From assembly GCA_002189035.1 (NCBI GenBank), contig NEEC01000458.1, positions 1 through 23,517 of the forward strand: 23,517 nucleotides of DNA, read 5' to 3'. Of this stretch, positions 7,933 to 21,167 are shown one piece after another. The stretch is from Utricularia gibba. Lineage: Eukaryota > Streptophyta > Magnoliopsida > Lamiales > Lentibulariaceae. The position numbers and the translations under genes were made by a program. The notes below the pieces were generated by a model. The model did not search any database. It saw only the letters and a list, made by a program, of their open reading frames with translations, and was not told the DNA's origin. How positions within the stretch are numbered: the first letter of the stretch is position 1; every line of letters starts with the position of its first letter.

Positions 7933-8366
7933 GTTATCCTACGGTTTAATAAATAATGTATTTCAATTATTTATAATTTAATAAACCTATATCATATGAT
8001 TATGATTAGAGATGGGCCTGGGTTGGATCCATTCAGGTTCGGACCCAACCCGATGAAATTCTGGGTATTACAGTTTGCATGACCCATGGGGTTGTCTTTC
8101 TGTTCAACCCGAACGGGTTAAACCCTACGGGTTTTGATTGGGCCCGAACCGAACCAAGGGTTTATCAATTTTATTTTTATTTTTTGGCTTATTGTATTTT
8201 ATGGTTGTTTTCTTTTTTTCCACGGCCGTATGGCCTTGTGGCTGCTGCTCGAGCACGCGGGCATTAACCAAGCCCATGTGGCCTCGTGGTGCTGCTGCGT
8301 ATGCACACGGGCTGGGGGTCGCGCCGGGCATGAGCCCAAAGTCAGTTTTAGCCCGGCGAAAAAAGG

Positions 8367-9184
8367 GATGCATTTCTTAGCGTTGGGTTATCACGAGCCG
8401 CCTAATTTTTTTTCGTGGAACACCATCTAGTTTTGTGGGGGGGCGCTCTCGAGGGGCCCTTGGCTTGGGCCCCGGGTTCGGTCTGGCTGATGAGCCCACT
8501 CTGGTCCCACTCGGCGAAAATCGTGACACATTTGTTGAAATTAGGATGTCACGTGCACCCAACACGGTTTTTTCAACAACACGCTTTATACTTGTGGAGA
8601 CGCTCTCGGGGGGCACTCGAATCTTCCCATACGTCGTACCAGGCTCGAGCGTAAAGTCATTGTAGCCCGGCAAAGAAAGTGATGCATTTATTAACTTTGG
8701 GTTGTCACGAGCCGCCTAAATGGTTTTCCATGGAACACCTTCTAGTTTTGGGGGGGAGGGGAGCGGGCGCTGCGCCTCGTCCGGGCCCCGGGAGCCCGGT
8801 CCCGTCCGACTCGACGAAAATCGTGATGCATTTGTTGAAGTTAGGATGTCACGAGAACCGCACACGGTTTTTTTCAACAACACACTTTATACTTAAGGAG
8901 GAGCTCTCGGTGGGGCACCCTGATCGAGCCGGAGGTCGTGCCGAACTCAGGCCCAAAGTCAGCAGTAGCGCGCCAAAAAAAGTGATGCATTTATTAACGT
9001 TGGGTTGTGACGAGACGCGTATATGGTTTTTGAAGGAACACCTCCTCGTATTGAGGCGGGCGCTCTCGAGGGGCCCTTGGCCCGGGCCCCGGGTTCGGAC
9101 GGGCTCATGGGCCCACTCGACGAAAATCATGATGCATTTGTTGAAATTGGGATGTCACGTGCACCCCACATTTGTTGAGCGAGG
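8367..9184 (+). repeat. 150-bp monomer block, unit 4
   Basis: All six monomers are intact and both GC-only hairpins are complete. This block is close to the apparent consensus of the array. Confidence 0.9.
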
Positions 9185-9510
9185 ACGGCCAATTTTAGAG
9201 ACTCGATGGGCCATTCTTCGATCAGCGTCCTACTATCTAGTTCAAACTCAAAGTCACATTATTCTTGCACAATTTCGTATGAATGAATATGGGATATGAT
9301 CCGTTGGAAGCCCAAGTGTTAGAGAATTTTACTGAATCTGCTGAGCAAGGGGTTGTGAGTTCATAACAGCTGTTGAAACCTCTCCAGGGTGGTGTGCGTG
9401 GCGTGATGAGCTTTCTACAATGACAAAAAAAATATTTTTATAATCATGTGATATATGTTTATTAAAATATAAATAATGTAAATACGTTAGTTATTAAAGC
9501 ATATACTACA

Positions 9511-10266
9511 TGTGAAAGTTTCTTAGTTTTTAATTTTATTAGCATTCGACCCTTAGTTATACTTTGGATGGAGTGTGCATTTTTATTTAATCATTTTAAT
9601 TAGCATTCGATCCTTGGTTAAGATTCCAATCGAGTGTATATTTTTTATTTGAACGATTCTATTTGCATTCGATTCTAAGATATGATGCGGATCGAGCGTA
9701 TATTTTTTATTTTAATATTTTTATTGGCTTTCGGTCTTTAGACATGATTCGGATCGAGTGGAGATGGTTTACTTGAAACTTGTGTTAACGCTCGATCCTT
9801 AGGAGCAATGTGGAGCGTGTTTACATTGCAAGGGCACACGGGCGTGGGTTGTGCGTAAACCACGCCCGTGTGGCATGGCATTGTAATGTATACACGTTCT
9901 AAATTGCTCCTAACGGTGGAACGCTAATTAAGATTTAAAATAAATGAATATGCACTCGATCCAAAGTATACCTAAGGATCTAAGGCTAATAAAAATATGA
10001 GAGTGAAAAATATACGCTCGATCCGCAGCATACCTAACGTTCGAATGCTAATAAAAAATATTAAAATAAAAAATACGCGCTCGATCCGCATTATACTTAA
10101 GGATCGAATGATAATAAAAATATTTAAAGTAAAAAAATAGCAAATATGATCTGAATCATAACCAAGGATCGAATGCTAATTAAATTGACTAAAGTAAAAA
10201 TACACACTCCATCCAAAGTACAACTGAGGATCAAATGGTAATAATTAAGTCAAAGAAGCTTTCACA
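9511..10266. repeat. Giant imperfect palindrome, unit 5
   Basis: The ends are TGTGAAAG at 9511 and CTTTCACA ending at 10266. The left arm is one base short in its first monomer. Confidence 0.92.
9835..9872. repeat. Central perfect hairpin, unit 5
   Basis: The stem and loop are identical to unit 1. Confidence 0.92.
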
Positions 10267-10700
10267 GTTATCCTACGGTTTAATAAATAATGTATTTCAA
10301 TTATTTATAATTTAATAAACCTATATCATATGATTATGATTAGAGATGGGCCTGGGTTGGATCCATTCAGGTTCGGACCCAACCCGATGAAATTCTGGGT
10401 ATTACAGTTTGCATGACCCATGGGGTTGTCTTTCTGTTCAACCCGAACGGGTTAAACCCTACGGGTTTTGATTGGGCCCGAACCGAACCAAGGGTTTATC
10501 AATTTTATTTTTATTTTTGGCTTATTGTATTTTATGGTTGTTTTTCTTTTTTTCCACGGCCGTATGGCCTTGTGGCTGCTGCTCGAGCACGCGGGCATTA
10601 ACCAAGCCCATGTGGCCTCGTGGTGCTGCTGCGTATGCACACGGGCTGGGGGTCGCGCCGGGCATGAGCCCAAAGTCAGTTTTAGCCCGGCGAAAAAAGG

Positions 10701-11516
10701 GATGCATTTCTTAGCGTTGGGTTATCACGAGCCGCCTAATTTTTTTTCGTGGAACACCATCTAGTTTTGTGGGGGGGCGCTCTCGAGGGGCCCTTGGCTT
10801 GGGCCCCGGGTTCGGTCTGGCTGATGAGCCCACTCTGGTCCCACTCGGCGAAAATCGTGACACATTTGTTGAAATTAGGATGTCACGTGCACCCAACACG
10901 GTTTTTTCAACAACACGCTTTATACTTGTGGAGACGCTCTCGGGGGGCACTCGAATCTTCCCATACGTCGTACCAGGCTCGAGCGTAAAGTCATTGTAGC
11001 CCGGCAAAGAAAGTGATGCATTTATTAACTTTGGGTTGTCACGAGCCGCCTAAATGGTTTTCCATGGAACACCTTCTAGTTTTGGGGGGGAGGGGAGCGG
11101 GCGCTGCGCCTCGTCCGGGCCCCGGGAGCCCGGTCCCGTCCGACTCGACGAAAATCGTGATGCATTTGTTGAAGTTAGGATGTCACGAGAACCGCACACG
11201 GTTTTTTCAACAACACACTTTATACTTAAGGAGGAGCTCTCGGGGGGCACCCTGATCGAGCCGGAGGTCGTGCCGAACTCAGGCCCAAAGTCAGCAGTAG
11301 CGCGCCAAAAAAAGTGATGCATTTATTAACGTTGGGTTGTGACGAGACGCGTATATGGTTTTTGAAGGAACACCTCCTCGTATTGAGGCGGGCGCTCTCG
11401 AGGGGCCCTTGGCCCGGGCCCCGGGTTCGGACGGGCTCATGGGCCCACTCGACGAAAATCATGATGCATTTGTTGAAATTGGGATGTCACGTGCACCCCA
11501 CATTTGTTGAGCGAGG
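10701..11516 (+). repeat. 150-bp monomer block, unit 5
   Basis: Six monomers are present. Loss of bases in the B2 T run and in the following G run shifts the long open frame that spans this region in units 3, 4 and 7-like copies. This argues against coding function. Confidence 0.9.
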
Positions 11517-11842
11517 ACGGCCAATTTTAGAGACTCGATGGGCCATTCTTCGATCAGCGTCCTACTATCTAGTTCAAACTCAAAGTCACATTATTCTTGC
11601 ACAATTTCGTATGAATGAATATGGGATATGATCCGTTGGAAGCCCAAGTGTTAGAGAATTTTACTGAATCTGCTGAGCAAGGGGTTGTGAGTTCATAACA
11701 GCTGTTGAAACCTCTCCAGGGTGGTGTGCGTGGCGTGATGAGCTTTCTACAATGACAAAAAAAATATTTTTATAATCATGTGATATATGTTTATTAAAAT
11801 ATAAATAATGTAAATACGTTAGTTATTAAAGCATATACTACA

Positions 11843-12598
11843 TGTGAAAGTTTCTTAGTTTTTAATTTTATTAGCATTCGACCCTTAGTTATACTTTGGA
11901 TGGAGTGTGCATTTTTATTTTAATCATTTTAATTAGCATTCGATCCTTGGTTAAGATTCCAATCGAGTGTATATTTTTTATTTGAACGATTCTATTTGCA
12001 TTCGATTCTAAGATATGATGCGGATCGAGCGTATATTTTTTATTTTAATATTTTTATTGGCTTTCGGTCTTTAGACATGATTCGGATCGAGTGGAGATGG
12101 TTTACTTGAAACTTGTGTTAACGCTCGATCCTTAGGAGCAATGTGGAGCGTGTTTACATTGCAAGGGCACACGGGCGTGGGTTGTGCGTAAACCACGCCC
12201 GTGTGGCATGGCATTGTAATGTATACACGTTCTAAATTGCTCCTAACGGTGGAACGCTAATTAAGATTTAAAATAAATGAATATGCACTCGATCCAAAGT
12301 ATACCTAAGGATCTAAGGCTAATAAAAATATGAGAGTGAAAAATATACGCTCGATCCGCAGCATACCTAACGTTCGAATGCTAATAAAAAATATTAAAAT
12401 AAAAAATACGCGCTCGATCCGCATTATACTTAAGGATCGAATGATAATAAAATATTTAAAGTAAAAAAATAGCAAATATGATCTGAATCATAACCAAGGA
12501 TCGAATGCTAATTAAATTGACTAAAGTAAAAATACACACTCCATCCAAAGTACAACTGAGGATCAAATGGTAATAATTAAGTCAAAGAAGCTTTCACA
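11843..12598. repeat. Giant imperfect palindrome, unit 6
   Basis: The ends are TGTGAAAG at 11843 and CTTTCACA ending at 12598. Confidence 0.92.
12168..12205. repeat. Central perfect hairpin, unit 6
   Basis: The stem and loop are identical to unit 1. Confidence 0.92.
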
Positions 12599-13032
12599 GT
12601 TATCCTACGGTTTAATAAATAATGTATTTCAATTATTTATAATTTAATAAACCTATATCATATGATTATGATTAGAGATGGGCCTGGGTTGGATCCATTC
12701 AGGTTCGGACCCAACCCGATGAAATTCTGGGTATTACAGTTTGCATGACCCATGGGGTTGTCTTTCTGTTCAACCCGAACGGGTTAAACCCTACGGGTTT
12801 TGATTGGGCCCGAACCGAACCAAGGGTTTATCAATTTTATTTTTTATTTTTGGCTTATTGTATTTATGGTTGTTTTTCTTTTTTTCCACGGCCGTATGGC
12901 CTTGTGGCTGCTGCTCGAGCACGCGGGCATTAACCAAGCCCATGTGGCCTCGTGGTGCTGCTGCGTATGCACACGGGCTGGGGGTCGCGCCGGGCATGAG
13001 CCCAAAGTCAGTTTTAGCCCGGCGAAAAAAGG

Positions 13033-13849
13033 GATGCATTTCTTAGCGTTGGGTTATCACGAGCCGCCTAATTTTTTTTCGTGGAACACCATCTAGTTTT
13101 GTGGGGGGGCGCTCTCGAGGGGCCCTTGGCTTGGGCCCCGGGTTCGGTCTGGCTGATGAGCCCACTCTGGTCCCACTCGGCGAAAATCGTGACACATTTG
13201 TTGAAATTAGGATGTCACGTGCACCCAACACGGTTTTTTCAACAACACGCTTTATACTTGTGGAGACGCTCTCGGGGGGCACTCGAATCTTCCCATACGT
13301 CGTACCAGGCTCGAGCGTAAAGTCATTGTAGCCCGGCAAAGAAAGTGATGCATTTATTAACTTTGGGTTGTCACGAGCCGCCTAAATGGTTTTCCATGGA
13401 ACACCTTCTAGTTTTGGGGGGGAGGGGAGCGGGCGCTGCGCCTCGTCCGGCCCCGGGAGCCCGGTCCCGTCCGACTCGACGAAAATCGTGATGCATTTGT
13501 TGAAGTTAGGATGTCACGAGAACCGCACACGGTTTTTTTCAACAACACACTTTATACTTAAGGAGGAGCTCTCGGTGGGGCACCCTGATCGAGCCGGAGG
13601 TCGTGCCGAACTCAGGCCCAAAGTCAGCAGTAGCGCGCCAAAAAAAGTGATGCATTTATTAACGTTGGGTTGTGACGAGACGCGTATATGGTTTTTGAAG
13701 GAACACCTCCTCGTATTGAGGCGGGCGCTCTCGAGGGGCCCTTGGCCCGGGCCCCGGGTTCGGACGGGCTCATGGGCCCACTCGACGAAAATCATGATGC
13801 ATTTGTTGAAATTGGGATGTCACGTGCACCCCACATTTGTTGAGCGAGG
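13033..13849 (+). repeat. 150-bp monomer block, unit 6
   Basis: Six monomers are present. A one-base loss in A2 changes which start leads into the downstream open frame. Confidence 0.9.
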
Positions 13850-14173
13850 ACGGCCAATTTTAGAGACTCGATGGGCCATTCTTCGATCAGCGTCCTACTA
13901 TCTAGTTCAAACTCAAAGTCACATTATTCTTGCACAATTTCGTATGAATGAATATGGGATATGATCCGTTGGAAGCCCAAGTGTTAGAGAATTTTACTGA
14001 ATCTGCTGAGCAAGGGGTTGTGAGTTCATAACAGCTGTTGAAACCTCTCCAGGGTGGTGTGCGTGGCGTGATGAGCTTTCTACAATGACAAAAAAAATAT
14101 TTTTATAATCATGTGATATGTTTATTAAAATATAAATAATGTAAATACGTTAGTTATTAAAGCATATACTACA

Positions 14174-14929
14174 TGTGAAAGTTTCTTAGTTTTTAATTTT
14201 ATTAGCATTCGACCCTTAGTTATACTTTGGATGGAGTGTGCATTTTTATTTTAATCATTTTAATTAGCATTCGATCCTTGGTTAAGATTCCAATCGAGTG
14301 TATTTTTTTATTTGAACGATTCTATTTGCATTCGATTCTAAGATATGATGCGGATCGAGCGTATATTTTTTATTTTAATATTTTTATTGGCTTTCGGTCT
14401 TTAGACATGATTCGGATCGAGTGGAGATGGTTTACTTGAAACTTGTGTTAACGCTCGATCCTTAGGAGCAATGTGGAGCGTGTTTACATTGCAAGGGCAC
14501 ACGGGCGTGGGTTGTGCGTAAACCACGCCCGTGTGGCATGGCATTGTAATGTATACACGTTCTAAATTGCTCCTAACGGTGGAACGCTAATTAAGATTTA
14601 AAATAAATGAATATGCACTCGATCCAAAGTATACCTAAGGATCTAAGGCTAATAAAAATATGAGAGTGAAAAATATACGCTCGATCCGCAGCATACCTAA
14701 CGTTCGAATGCTAATAAAAAATATTAAAATAAAAAATACGCGCTCGATCCGCATTATACTTAAGGATCGAATGATAATAAAAATATTTAAAGTAAAAAAA
14801 TAGCAAATATGATCTGAATCATAACCAAGGATCGAATGCTAATTAAATTGACTAAAGTAAAAATACACACTCCATCCAAAGTACAACTGAGGATCAAATG
14901 GTAATAATTAAGTCAAAGAAGCTTTCACA
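14174..14929. repeat. Giant imperfect palindrome, unit 7
   Basis: The ends are TGTGAAAG at 14174 and CTTTCACA ending at 14929. The left arm keeps four monomers. A stop-free stretch across them is a frame artefact of the 62-bp repeat, which is not a multiple of three. Confidence 0.92.
14498..14535. repeat. Central perfect hairpin, unit 7
   Basis: The stem and loop are identical to unit 1. Confidence 0.92.
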
Positions 14930-15363
14930 GTTATCCTACGGTTTAATAAATAATGTATTTCAATTATTTATAATTTAATAAACCTATATCATATGATTAT
15001 GATTAGAGATGGGCCTGGGTTGGATCCATTCAGGTTCGGACCCAACCCGATGAAATTCTGGGTATTACAGTTTGCATGACCCATGGGGTTGTCTTTCTGT
15101 TCAACCCGAACGGGTTAAACCCTACGGGTTTTGATTGGGCCCGAACCGAACCAAGGGTTTATCAATTTTATTTTTATTTTTGGCTTATTGTATTTTATGG
15201 TTGTTTTTCTTTTTTTCCACGGCCGTATGGCCTTGTGGCTGCTGCTCGAGCACGCGGGCATTAACCAAGCCCATGTGGCCTCGTGGTGCTGCTGCGTATG
15301 CACACGGGCTGGGGGTCGCGCCGGGCATGAGCCCAAAGTCAGTTTTAGCCCGGCGAAAAAAGG

Positions 15364-16181
15364 GATGCATTTCTTAGCGTTGGGTTATCACGAGCCGCCT
15401 AATTTTTTTTCGTGGAACACCATCTAGTTTTGTGGGGGGGCGCTCTCGAGGGCCCTTGGCTTGGGCCCCGGGTTCGGTCTGGCTGATGAGCCCACTCTGG
15501 TCCCACTCGGCGAAAATCGTGACACATTTGTTGAAATTAGGATGTCACGTGCACCCAACACGGTTTTTTCAACAACACGCTTTATACTTGTGGAGACGCT
15601 CTCGGGGGGCACTCGAATCTTCCCATACGTCGTACCAGGCTCGAGCGTAAAGTCATTGTAGCCCGGCAAAGAAAGTGATGCATTTATTAACTTTGGGTTG
15701 TCACGAGCCGCCTAAATGGTTTTCCATGGAACACCTTCTAGTTTTGGGGGGGAGGGGAGCGGGCGCTGCGCCTCGTCCGGGCCCCGGGAGCCCGGTCCCG
15801 TCCGACTCGACGAAAATCGTGATGCATTTGTTGAAGTTAGGATGTCACGAGAACCGCACACGGTTTTTTTCAACAACACACTTTATACTTAAGGAGGAGC
15901 TCTCGGTGGGGGCACCCTGATCGAGCCGGAGGTCGTGCCGAACTCAGGCCCAAAGTCAGCAGTAGCGCGCCAAAAAAAGTGATGCATTTATTAACGTTGG
16001 GTTGTGACGAGACGCGTATATGGTTTTTGAAGGAACACCTCCTCGTATTGAGGCGGGCGCTCTCGAGGGGCCCTTGGCCCGGGCCCCGGGTTCGGACGGG
16101 CTCATGGGCCCACTCGACGAAAATCATGATGCATTTGTTGAAATTGGGATGTCACGTGCACCCCACATTTGTTGAGCGAGG
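15364..16181 (+). repeat. 150-bp monomer block, unit 7
   Basis: Six monomers are present. The A1 hairpin has lost one G of its left stem; the A3 hairpin is complete. Confidence 0.9.
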
Positions 16182-16508
16182 ACGGCCAATTTTAGAGACT
16201 CGATGGGCCATTCTTCGATCAGCGTCCTACTATCTAGTTCAAACTCAAAGTCACATTATTCTTGCACAATTTCGTATGAATGAATATGGGATATGATCCG
16301 TTGGAAGCCCAAGTGTTAGAGAATTTTACTGAATCTGCTGAGCAAGGGGTTGTGAGTTCATAACAGCTGTTGAAACCTCTCCAGGGTGGTGTGCGTGGCG
16401 TGATGAGCTTTCTACAATGACAAAAAAAAATATTTTTATAATCATGTGATATATGTTTATTAAAATATAAATAATGTAAATACGTTAGTTATTAAAGCAT
16501 ATACTACA

Positions 16509-17264
16509 TGTGAAAGTTTCTTAGTTTTTAATTTTATTAGCATTCGACCCTTAGTTATACTTTGGATGGAGTGTGCATTTTTATTTTAATCATTTTAATT
16601 AGCATTCGATCCTTGGTTAAGATTCCAATCGAGTGTATATTTTTTATTTGAACGATTCTATTTGCATTCGATTCTAAGATATGATGCGGATCGAGCGTAT
16701 ATTTTTTATTTTAATATTTTTATTGGCTTTCGGTCTTTAGACATGATTCGGATCGAGTGGAGATGGTTTACTTGAAACTTGTGTTAACGCTCGATCCTTA
16801 GGAGCAATGTGGAGCGTGTTTACATTGCAAGGGCACACGGGCGTGGGTTGTGCGTAAACCACGCCCGTGTGGCATGGCATTGTAATGTATACACGTTCTA
16901 AATTGCTCCTAACGGTGGAACGCTAATTAAGATTTAAAATAAATGAATATGCACTCGATCCAAAGTATACCTAAGGATCTAAGGCTAATAAAAATATGAG
17001 AGTGAAAAATATACGCTCGATCCGCAGCATACCTAACGTTCGAATGCTAATAAAAATATTAAAATAAAAAATACGCGCTCGATCCGCATTATACTTAAGG
17101 ATCGAATGATAATAAAAATATTTAAAGTAAAAAAATAGCAAATATGATCTGAATCATAACCAAGGATCGAATGCTAATTAAATTGACTAAAGTAAAAATA
17201 CACACTCCATCCAAAGTACAACTGAGGATCAAATGGTAATAATTAAGTCAAAGAAGCTTTCACA
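16509..17264. repeat. Giant imperfect palindrome, unit 8
   Basis: The ends are TGTGAAAG at 16509 and CTTTCACA ending at 17264. Confidence 0.92.
16834..16871. repeat. Central perfect hairpin, unit 8
   Basis: The stem and loop are identical to unit 1. Confidence 0.92.
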
Positions 17265-17696
17265 GTTATCCTACGGTTTAATAATAATGTATTTCAATTA
17301 TTTATAATTTAATAAACCTATATCATATGATTATGATTAGAGATGGGCCTGGGTTGGATCCATTCAGGTTCGGACCCAACCCGATGAAATTCTGGGTATT
17401 ACAGTTTGCATGACCCATGGGGTTGTCTTTCTGTTCAACCCGAACGGGTTAAACCCTACGGGTTTTGATTGGGCCCGAACCGAACCAAGGGTTTATCAAT
17501 TTTATTTTTATTTTTGGCTTATTGTATTTATGGTTGTTTTCTTTTTTTTCCACGGCCGTATGGCCTTGTGGCTGCTGCTCGAGCACGCGGGCATTAACCA
17601 AGCCCATGTGGCCTCGTGGTGCTGCTGCGTATGCACACGGGCTGGGGGTCGCGCCGGGCATGAGCCCAAAGTCAGTTTTAGCCCGGCGAAAAAAGG

Positions 17697-18510
17697 GATG
17701 CATTTCTTAGCGTTGGGTTATCACGAGCCGCCTAATTTTTTTTCGTGGAACACCATCTAGTTTTGTGGGGGGCGCTCTCGAGGGGCCCTTGGCTTGGGCC
17801 CCGGGTTCGGTCTGGCTGATGAGCCCACTCTGGTCCCACTCGGCGAAAATCGTGACACATTTGTTGAAATTAGGATGTCACGTGCACCCAACACGGTTTT
17901 TTCAACAACACGCTTTATACTTGTGGAGACGCTCTCGGGGGGCACTCGAATCTTCCCATACGTCGTACCAGGCTCGAGCGTAAAGTCATTGTAGCCCGGC
18001 AAAGAAAGTGATGCATTTATTAACTTTGGGTTGTCACGAGCCGCCTAAATGGTTTTCCATGGAACACCTTCTAGTTTTGGGGGAGGGGAGCGGGCGCTGC
18101 GCCTCGTCCGGGCCCCGGGAGCCCGGTCCCGTCCGACTCGACGAAAATCGTGATGCATTTTTTGAAGTTAGGATGTCACGAGAACCGCACACGGTTTTTT
18201 TCAACAACACACTTTATACTTAAGGAGGAGCTCTCGGTGGGCACCCTGATCGAGCCGGAGGTCGTGCCGAACTCAGGCCCAAAGTCAGCAGTAGCGCGCC
18301 AAAAAAAGTGATGCATTTATTAACGTTGGGTTGTGACGAGACGCGTATATGGTTTTTGAAGGAACACCTCCTCGTATTGAGGCGGGCGCTCTCGAGGGGC
18401 CCTTGGCCCGGGCCCCGGGTTCGGACGGGCTCATGGGCCCACTCGACGAAAATCATGATGCATTTGTTGAAATTGGGATGTCACGTGCACCCCACATTTG
18501 TTGAGCGAGG
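17697..18510 (+). repeat. 150-bp monomer block, unit 8
   Basis: Six monomers are present. The B2 core word is altered by the substitution at 18161, and the G run of A2 is the shortest in the array. Confidence 0.9.
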
Positions 18511-18836
18511 ACGGCCAATTTTAGAGACTCGATGGGCCATTCTTCGATCAGCGTCCTACTATCTAGTTCAAACTCAAAGTCACATTATTCTTGCACAATT
18601 TCGTATGAATGAATATGGGATATGATCCGTTGGAAGCCCAAGTGTTAGAGAATTTTACTGAATCTGCTGAGCAAGGGGTTGTGAGTTCATAACAGCTGTT
18701 GAAACCTCTCCAGGGTGGTGTGCGTGGCGTGATGAGCTTTCTACAATGACAAAAAAAATATTTTTATAATCATGTGATATATGTTTATTAAAATATAAAT
18801 AATGTAAATACGTTAGTTATTAAAGCATATACTACA

Positions 18837-19589
18837 TGTGAAAGTTTCTTAGTTTTTAATTTTATTAGCATTCGACCCTTAGTTATACTTTGGATGGAGT
18901 GTGCATTTTTATTTTAATCATTTTAATTAGCATTCGATCCTTGGTTAAGATTCCAATCGAGTGTATATTTTTTATTTGAACGATTCTATTTGCATTCGAT
19001 TCTAAGATATGATGCGGATCGAGCGTATATTTTTTATTTTAATATTTTTATTGGCTTTCGGTCTTTAGACATGATTCGGATCGAGTGGAGATGGTTTACT
19101 TGAAACTTGTGTTAACGCTCGATCCTTAGGAGCAATGTGGAGCGTGTTTACATTGCAAGGGCACACGGGCGTGGGTGTGCGTAAACCACGCCCGTGTGGC
19201 ATGGCATTGTAATGTATACACGTTCTAAATTGCTCCTAACGGTGGAACGCTAATTAAGATTTAAAATAAATGAATATGCACTCGATCCAAAGTATACCTA
19301 AGGATCTAAGGCTAATAAAAATATGAGAGTGAAAAATATACGCTCGATCCGCAGCATACCTAACGTTCGAATGCTAATAAAAAATATTAAAATAAAAATA
19401 CGCGCGATCCGCATTATACTTAAGGATCGAATGATAATAAAAATATTTAAAGTAAAAAAATAGCAAATATGATCTGAATCATAACCAAGGATCGAATGCT
19501 AATTAAATTGACTAAAGTAAAAATACACACTCCATCCAAAGTACAACTGAGGATCAAATGGTAATAATTAAGTCAAAGAAGCTTTCACA
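18837..19589. repeat. Giant imperfect palindrome, unit 9
   Basis: The ends are TGTGAAAG at 18837 and CTTTCACA ending at 19589. It is three bases shorter than most copies, through one loss in the loop and losses in the right arm. Confidence 0.92.
19162..19198. repeat. Central hairpin, unit 9, loop shortened
   Basis: Both 13-bp stem halves are intact, but the loop is 11 nt instead of 12 because one T is missing. This is the only change in this element among the ten units. Confidence 0.92.
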
Positions 19590-20022
19590 GTTATCCTACG
19601 GTTTAATAAATATGTATTTCAATTATTTATAATTTAATAAACCTATATCATATGATTATGATTAGAGATGGGCCTGGGTTGGATCCATTCAGGTTCGGAC
19701 CCAACCCGATGAAATTCTGGGTATTACAGTTTGCATGACCCATGGGGTTGTCTTTCTGTTCAACCCGAACGGGTTAAACCCTACGGGTTTTGATTGGGCC
19801 CGAACCGAACCAAGGGTTTATCAATTTTATTTTTTATTTTTGGCTTATTGTATTTTATGGTTGTTTTTCTTTTTTTCCACGGCCGTATGGCCTTGTGGCT
19901 GCTGCTCGAGCACGCGGGCATTAACCAAGCCCATGTGGCCTCGTGGTGCTGCTGCGTATGCACACGGGCTGGGGTCGCGCCGGGCATGAGCCCAAAGTCA
20001 GTTTTAGCCCGGCGAAAAAAGG

Positions 20023-20840
20023 GATGCATTTCTTAGCGTTGGGTTATCACGAGCCGCCTAATTTTTTTTCGTGGAACACCATCTAGTTTTGTGGGGGGGC
20101 GCTCTCGAGGGGCCCTTGGCTTGGGCCCCGGGTTCGGTCTGGCTGATGAGCCCACTCTGGTCCCACTCGGCGAAAATCGTGACACATTTGTTGAAATTAG
20201 GATGTCACGTGCACCCAACACGGTTTTTTCAACAACACGCTTTATACTTGTGGAGACGCTCTCGGGGGGCACTCGAATCTTCCCATACGTCGTACCAGGC
20301 TCGAGCGTAAAAGTCATTGTAGCCCGGCAAAGAAAGTGATGCATTTATTAACTTTGGGTTGTCACGAGCCGCCTAAATGGTTTTCCATGGAACACCTTCT
20401 AGTTTTGGGGGGGAGGGGAGCGGGCGCTGCGCCTCGTCCGGGCCCCGGGAGCCCGGTCCCGTCCGACTCGACGAAAATCGTGATGCATTTGTTGAAGTTA
20501 GGATGTCACGAGAACCGCACACGGTTTTTTTCAACAACACACTTTATACTTAAGGAGGAGCTCTCGGTGGGGCACCCTGATCGAGCCGGAGGTCGTGCCG
20601 AACTCAGGCCCAAAGTCAGCAGTAGGCGCCCAAAAAAAGTGATGCATTTATTAACGTTGGGTTGTGACGAGACGCGTATATGGTTTTTGAAGGAACACTC
20701 CTCGTATTGAGGCGGGCGCTCTCGAGGGGCCCTTGGCCCGGGCCCCGGTTCGGACGGGCTCATGGGCCCACTCGACGAAAATCATGATGCATTTGTTTGA
20801 AATTGGGATGTCACGTGCACCCCACATTTGTTGAGCGAGG
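20023..20840 (+). repeat. 150-bp monomer block, unit 9
   Basis: Six monomers carry several indels, mainly in A3 and B3. They break the open frame that runs through this block in other units. Confidence 0.9.
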
Positions 20841-21167
20841 ACGGCCAATTTTAGAGACTCGATGGGCCATTCTTCGATCAGCGTCCTACTATCTAGTTCA
20901 AACTCAAAGTCACATTATTCTTGCACAATTTCGTATGAATGAATATGGGATATGATCCGTTGGAAGCCCAAGTGTTAGAGAATTTTACTGAATCTGCTGA
21001 GCAAGGGGTTGTGAGTTCATAACAGCTGTTGAAACCTCTCCAGGGTGGTGTGCGTGGCGTGATGAGCTTTCTACAATGACAAAAAAAATATTTTTTATAA
21101 TCATGTGATATATGTTTATTAAAATATAAATAATGTAAATACGTTAGTTATTAAAGCATATACTACA

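Larger units (their letters stand above)
6983..9313 (+). repeat. Array unit 4 (2331 bp)
   Basis: Private or shared changes: AAACCTCCAGG near 7050 (one CT fewer, shared with the partial unit 11); CTAAGATCTAAGG near 7641, one G short; ATAATAAAATATTT near 7780, shared with unit 6; one T fewer before CTTTTTTTCC near 8210. The T signature is 4-5-6. Confidence 0.97.
9314..11645 (+). repeat. Array unit 5 (2332 bp)
   Basis: Private changes: TTTTTATTTAATC near 9582, one T short; T6 in monomer B2 near 11202; CTCGGGGGGCACC near 11240, where the usual T inside the G run is absent. The T signature is 4-5-5, shared with units 7 and 8. Confidence 0.97.
11646..13978 (+). repeat. Array unit 6 (2333 bp, longest)
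   Basis: Private or shared changes: ATAATAAAATATTT near 12446 (as unit 4); TGTATTTATGG near 12859 (as unit 8); GTCCGGCCCCGGG near 13446, one G short. The T signature is 4-6-5, shared with units 9 and 10. Confidence 0.97.
13979..16310 (+). repeat. Array unit 7 (2332 bp)
   Basis: Private changes: one AT fewer at GTGATATGTTT near 14112 (as unit 3); GAGTGTATTTTTTTATTTG near 14296, changed from GTGTATATTTTTTATTTG; CTCGAGGGCCC near 15445, one G short; an extra G in GGTGGGGGCACC near 15905. The T signature is 4-5-5. Confidence 0.97.
16311..18639 (+). repeat. Array unit 8 (2329 bp)
   Basis: Private changes: an A9 run near 16421 (A8 elsewhere); GCTAATAAAAATATT near 17046, one A short; TTTAATAATAATG near 17277, one A short; TGTATTTATGG (as unit 6); G5 in the A2 run; a G-to-T substitution at 18161; two G's fewer at CGGTGGGCACC near 18236. 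The T signature is 4-5-5. Confidence 0.97.
18640..20969 (+). repeat. Array unit 9 (2330 bp)
   Basis: This unit is rich in one-base changes: a T lost in the hairpin loop (about 19176); CT lost at ACGCGCGATCC near 19400; an A lost near 19611; a G lost near 19975; an extra A at GTAAAAGTC near 20308; AGTAGGCGCCC for AGTAGCGCGCC near 20622; a C lost near 20697; a G lost near 20748; an extra T near 20796. The T signature is 4-6-5. Confidence 0.97.

Noticed and set aside
14227-14439. A 70-codon isoleucine- and phenylalanine-rich frame that looks like a membrane peptide
   Set aside because: It reads through the AT-rich 62-bp monomers. Hydrophobic codons are expected from T-rich DNA, and the frame appears only where a one-base change happens to open it.
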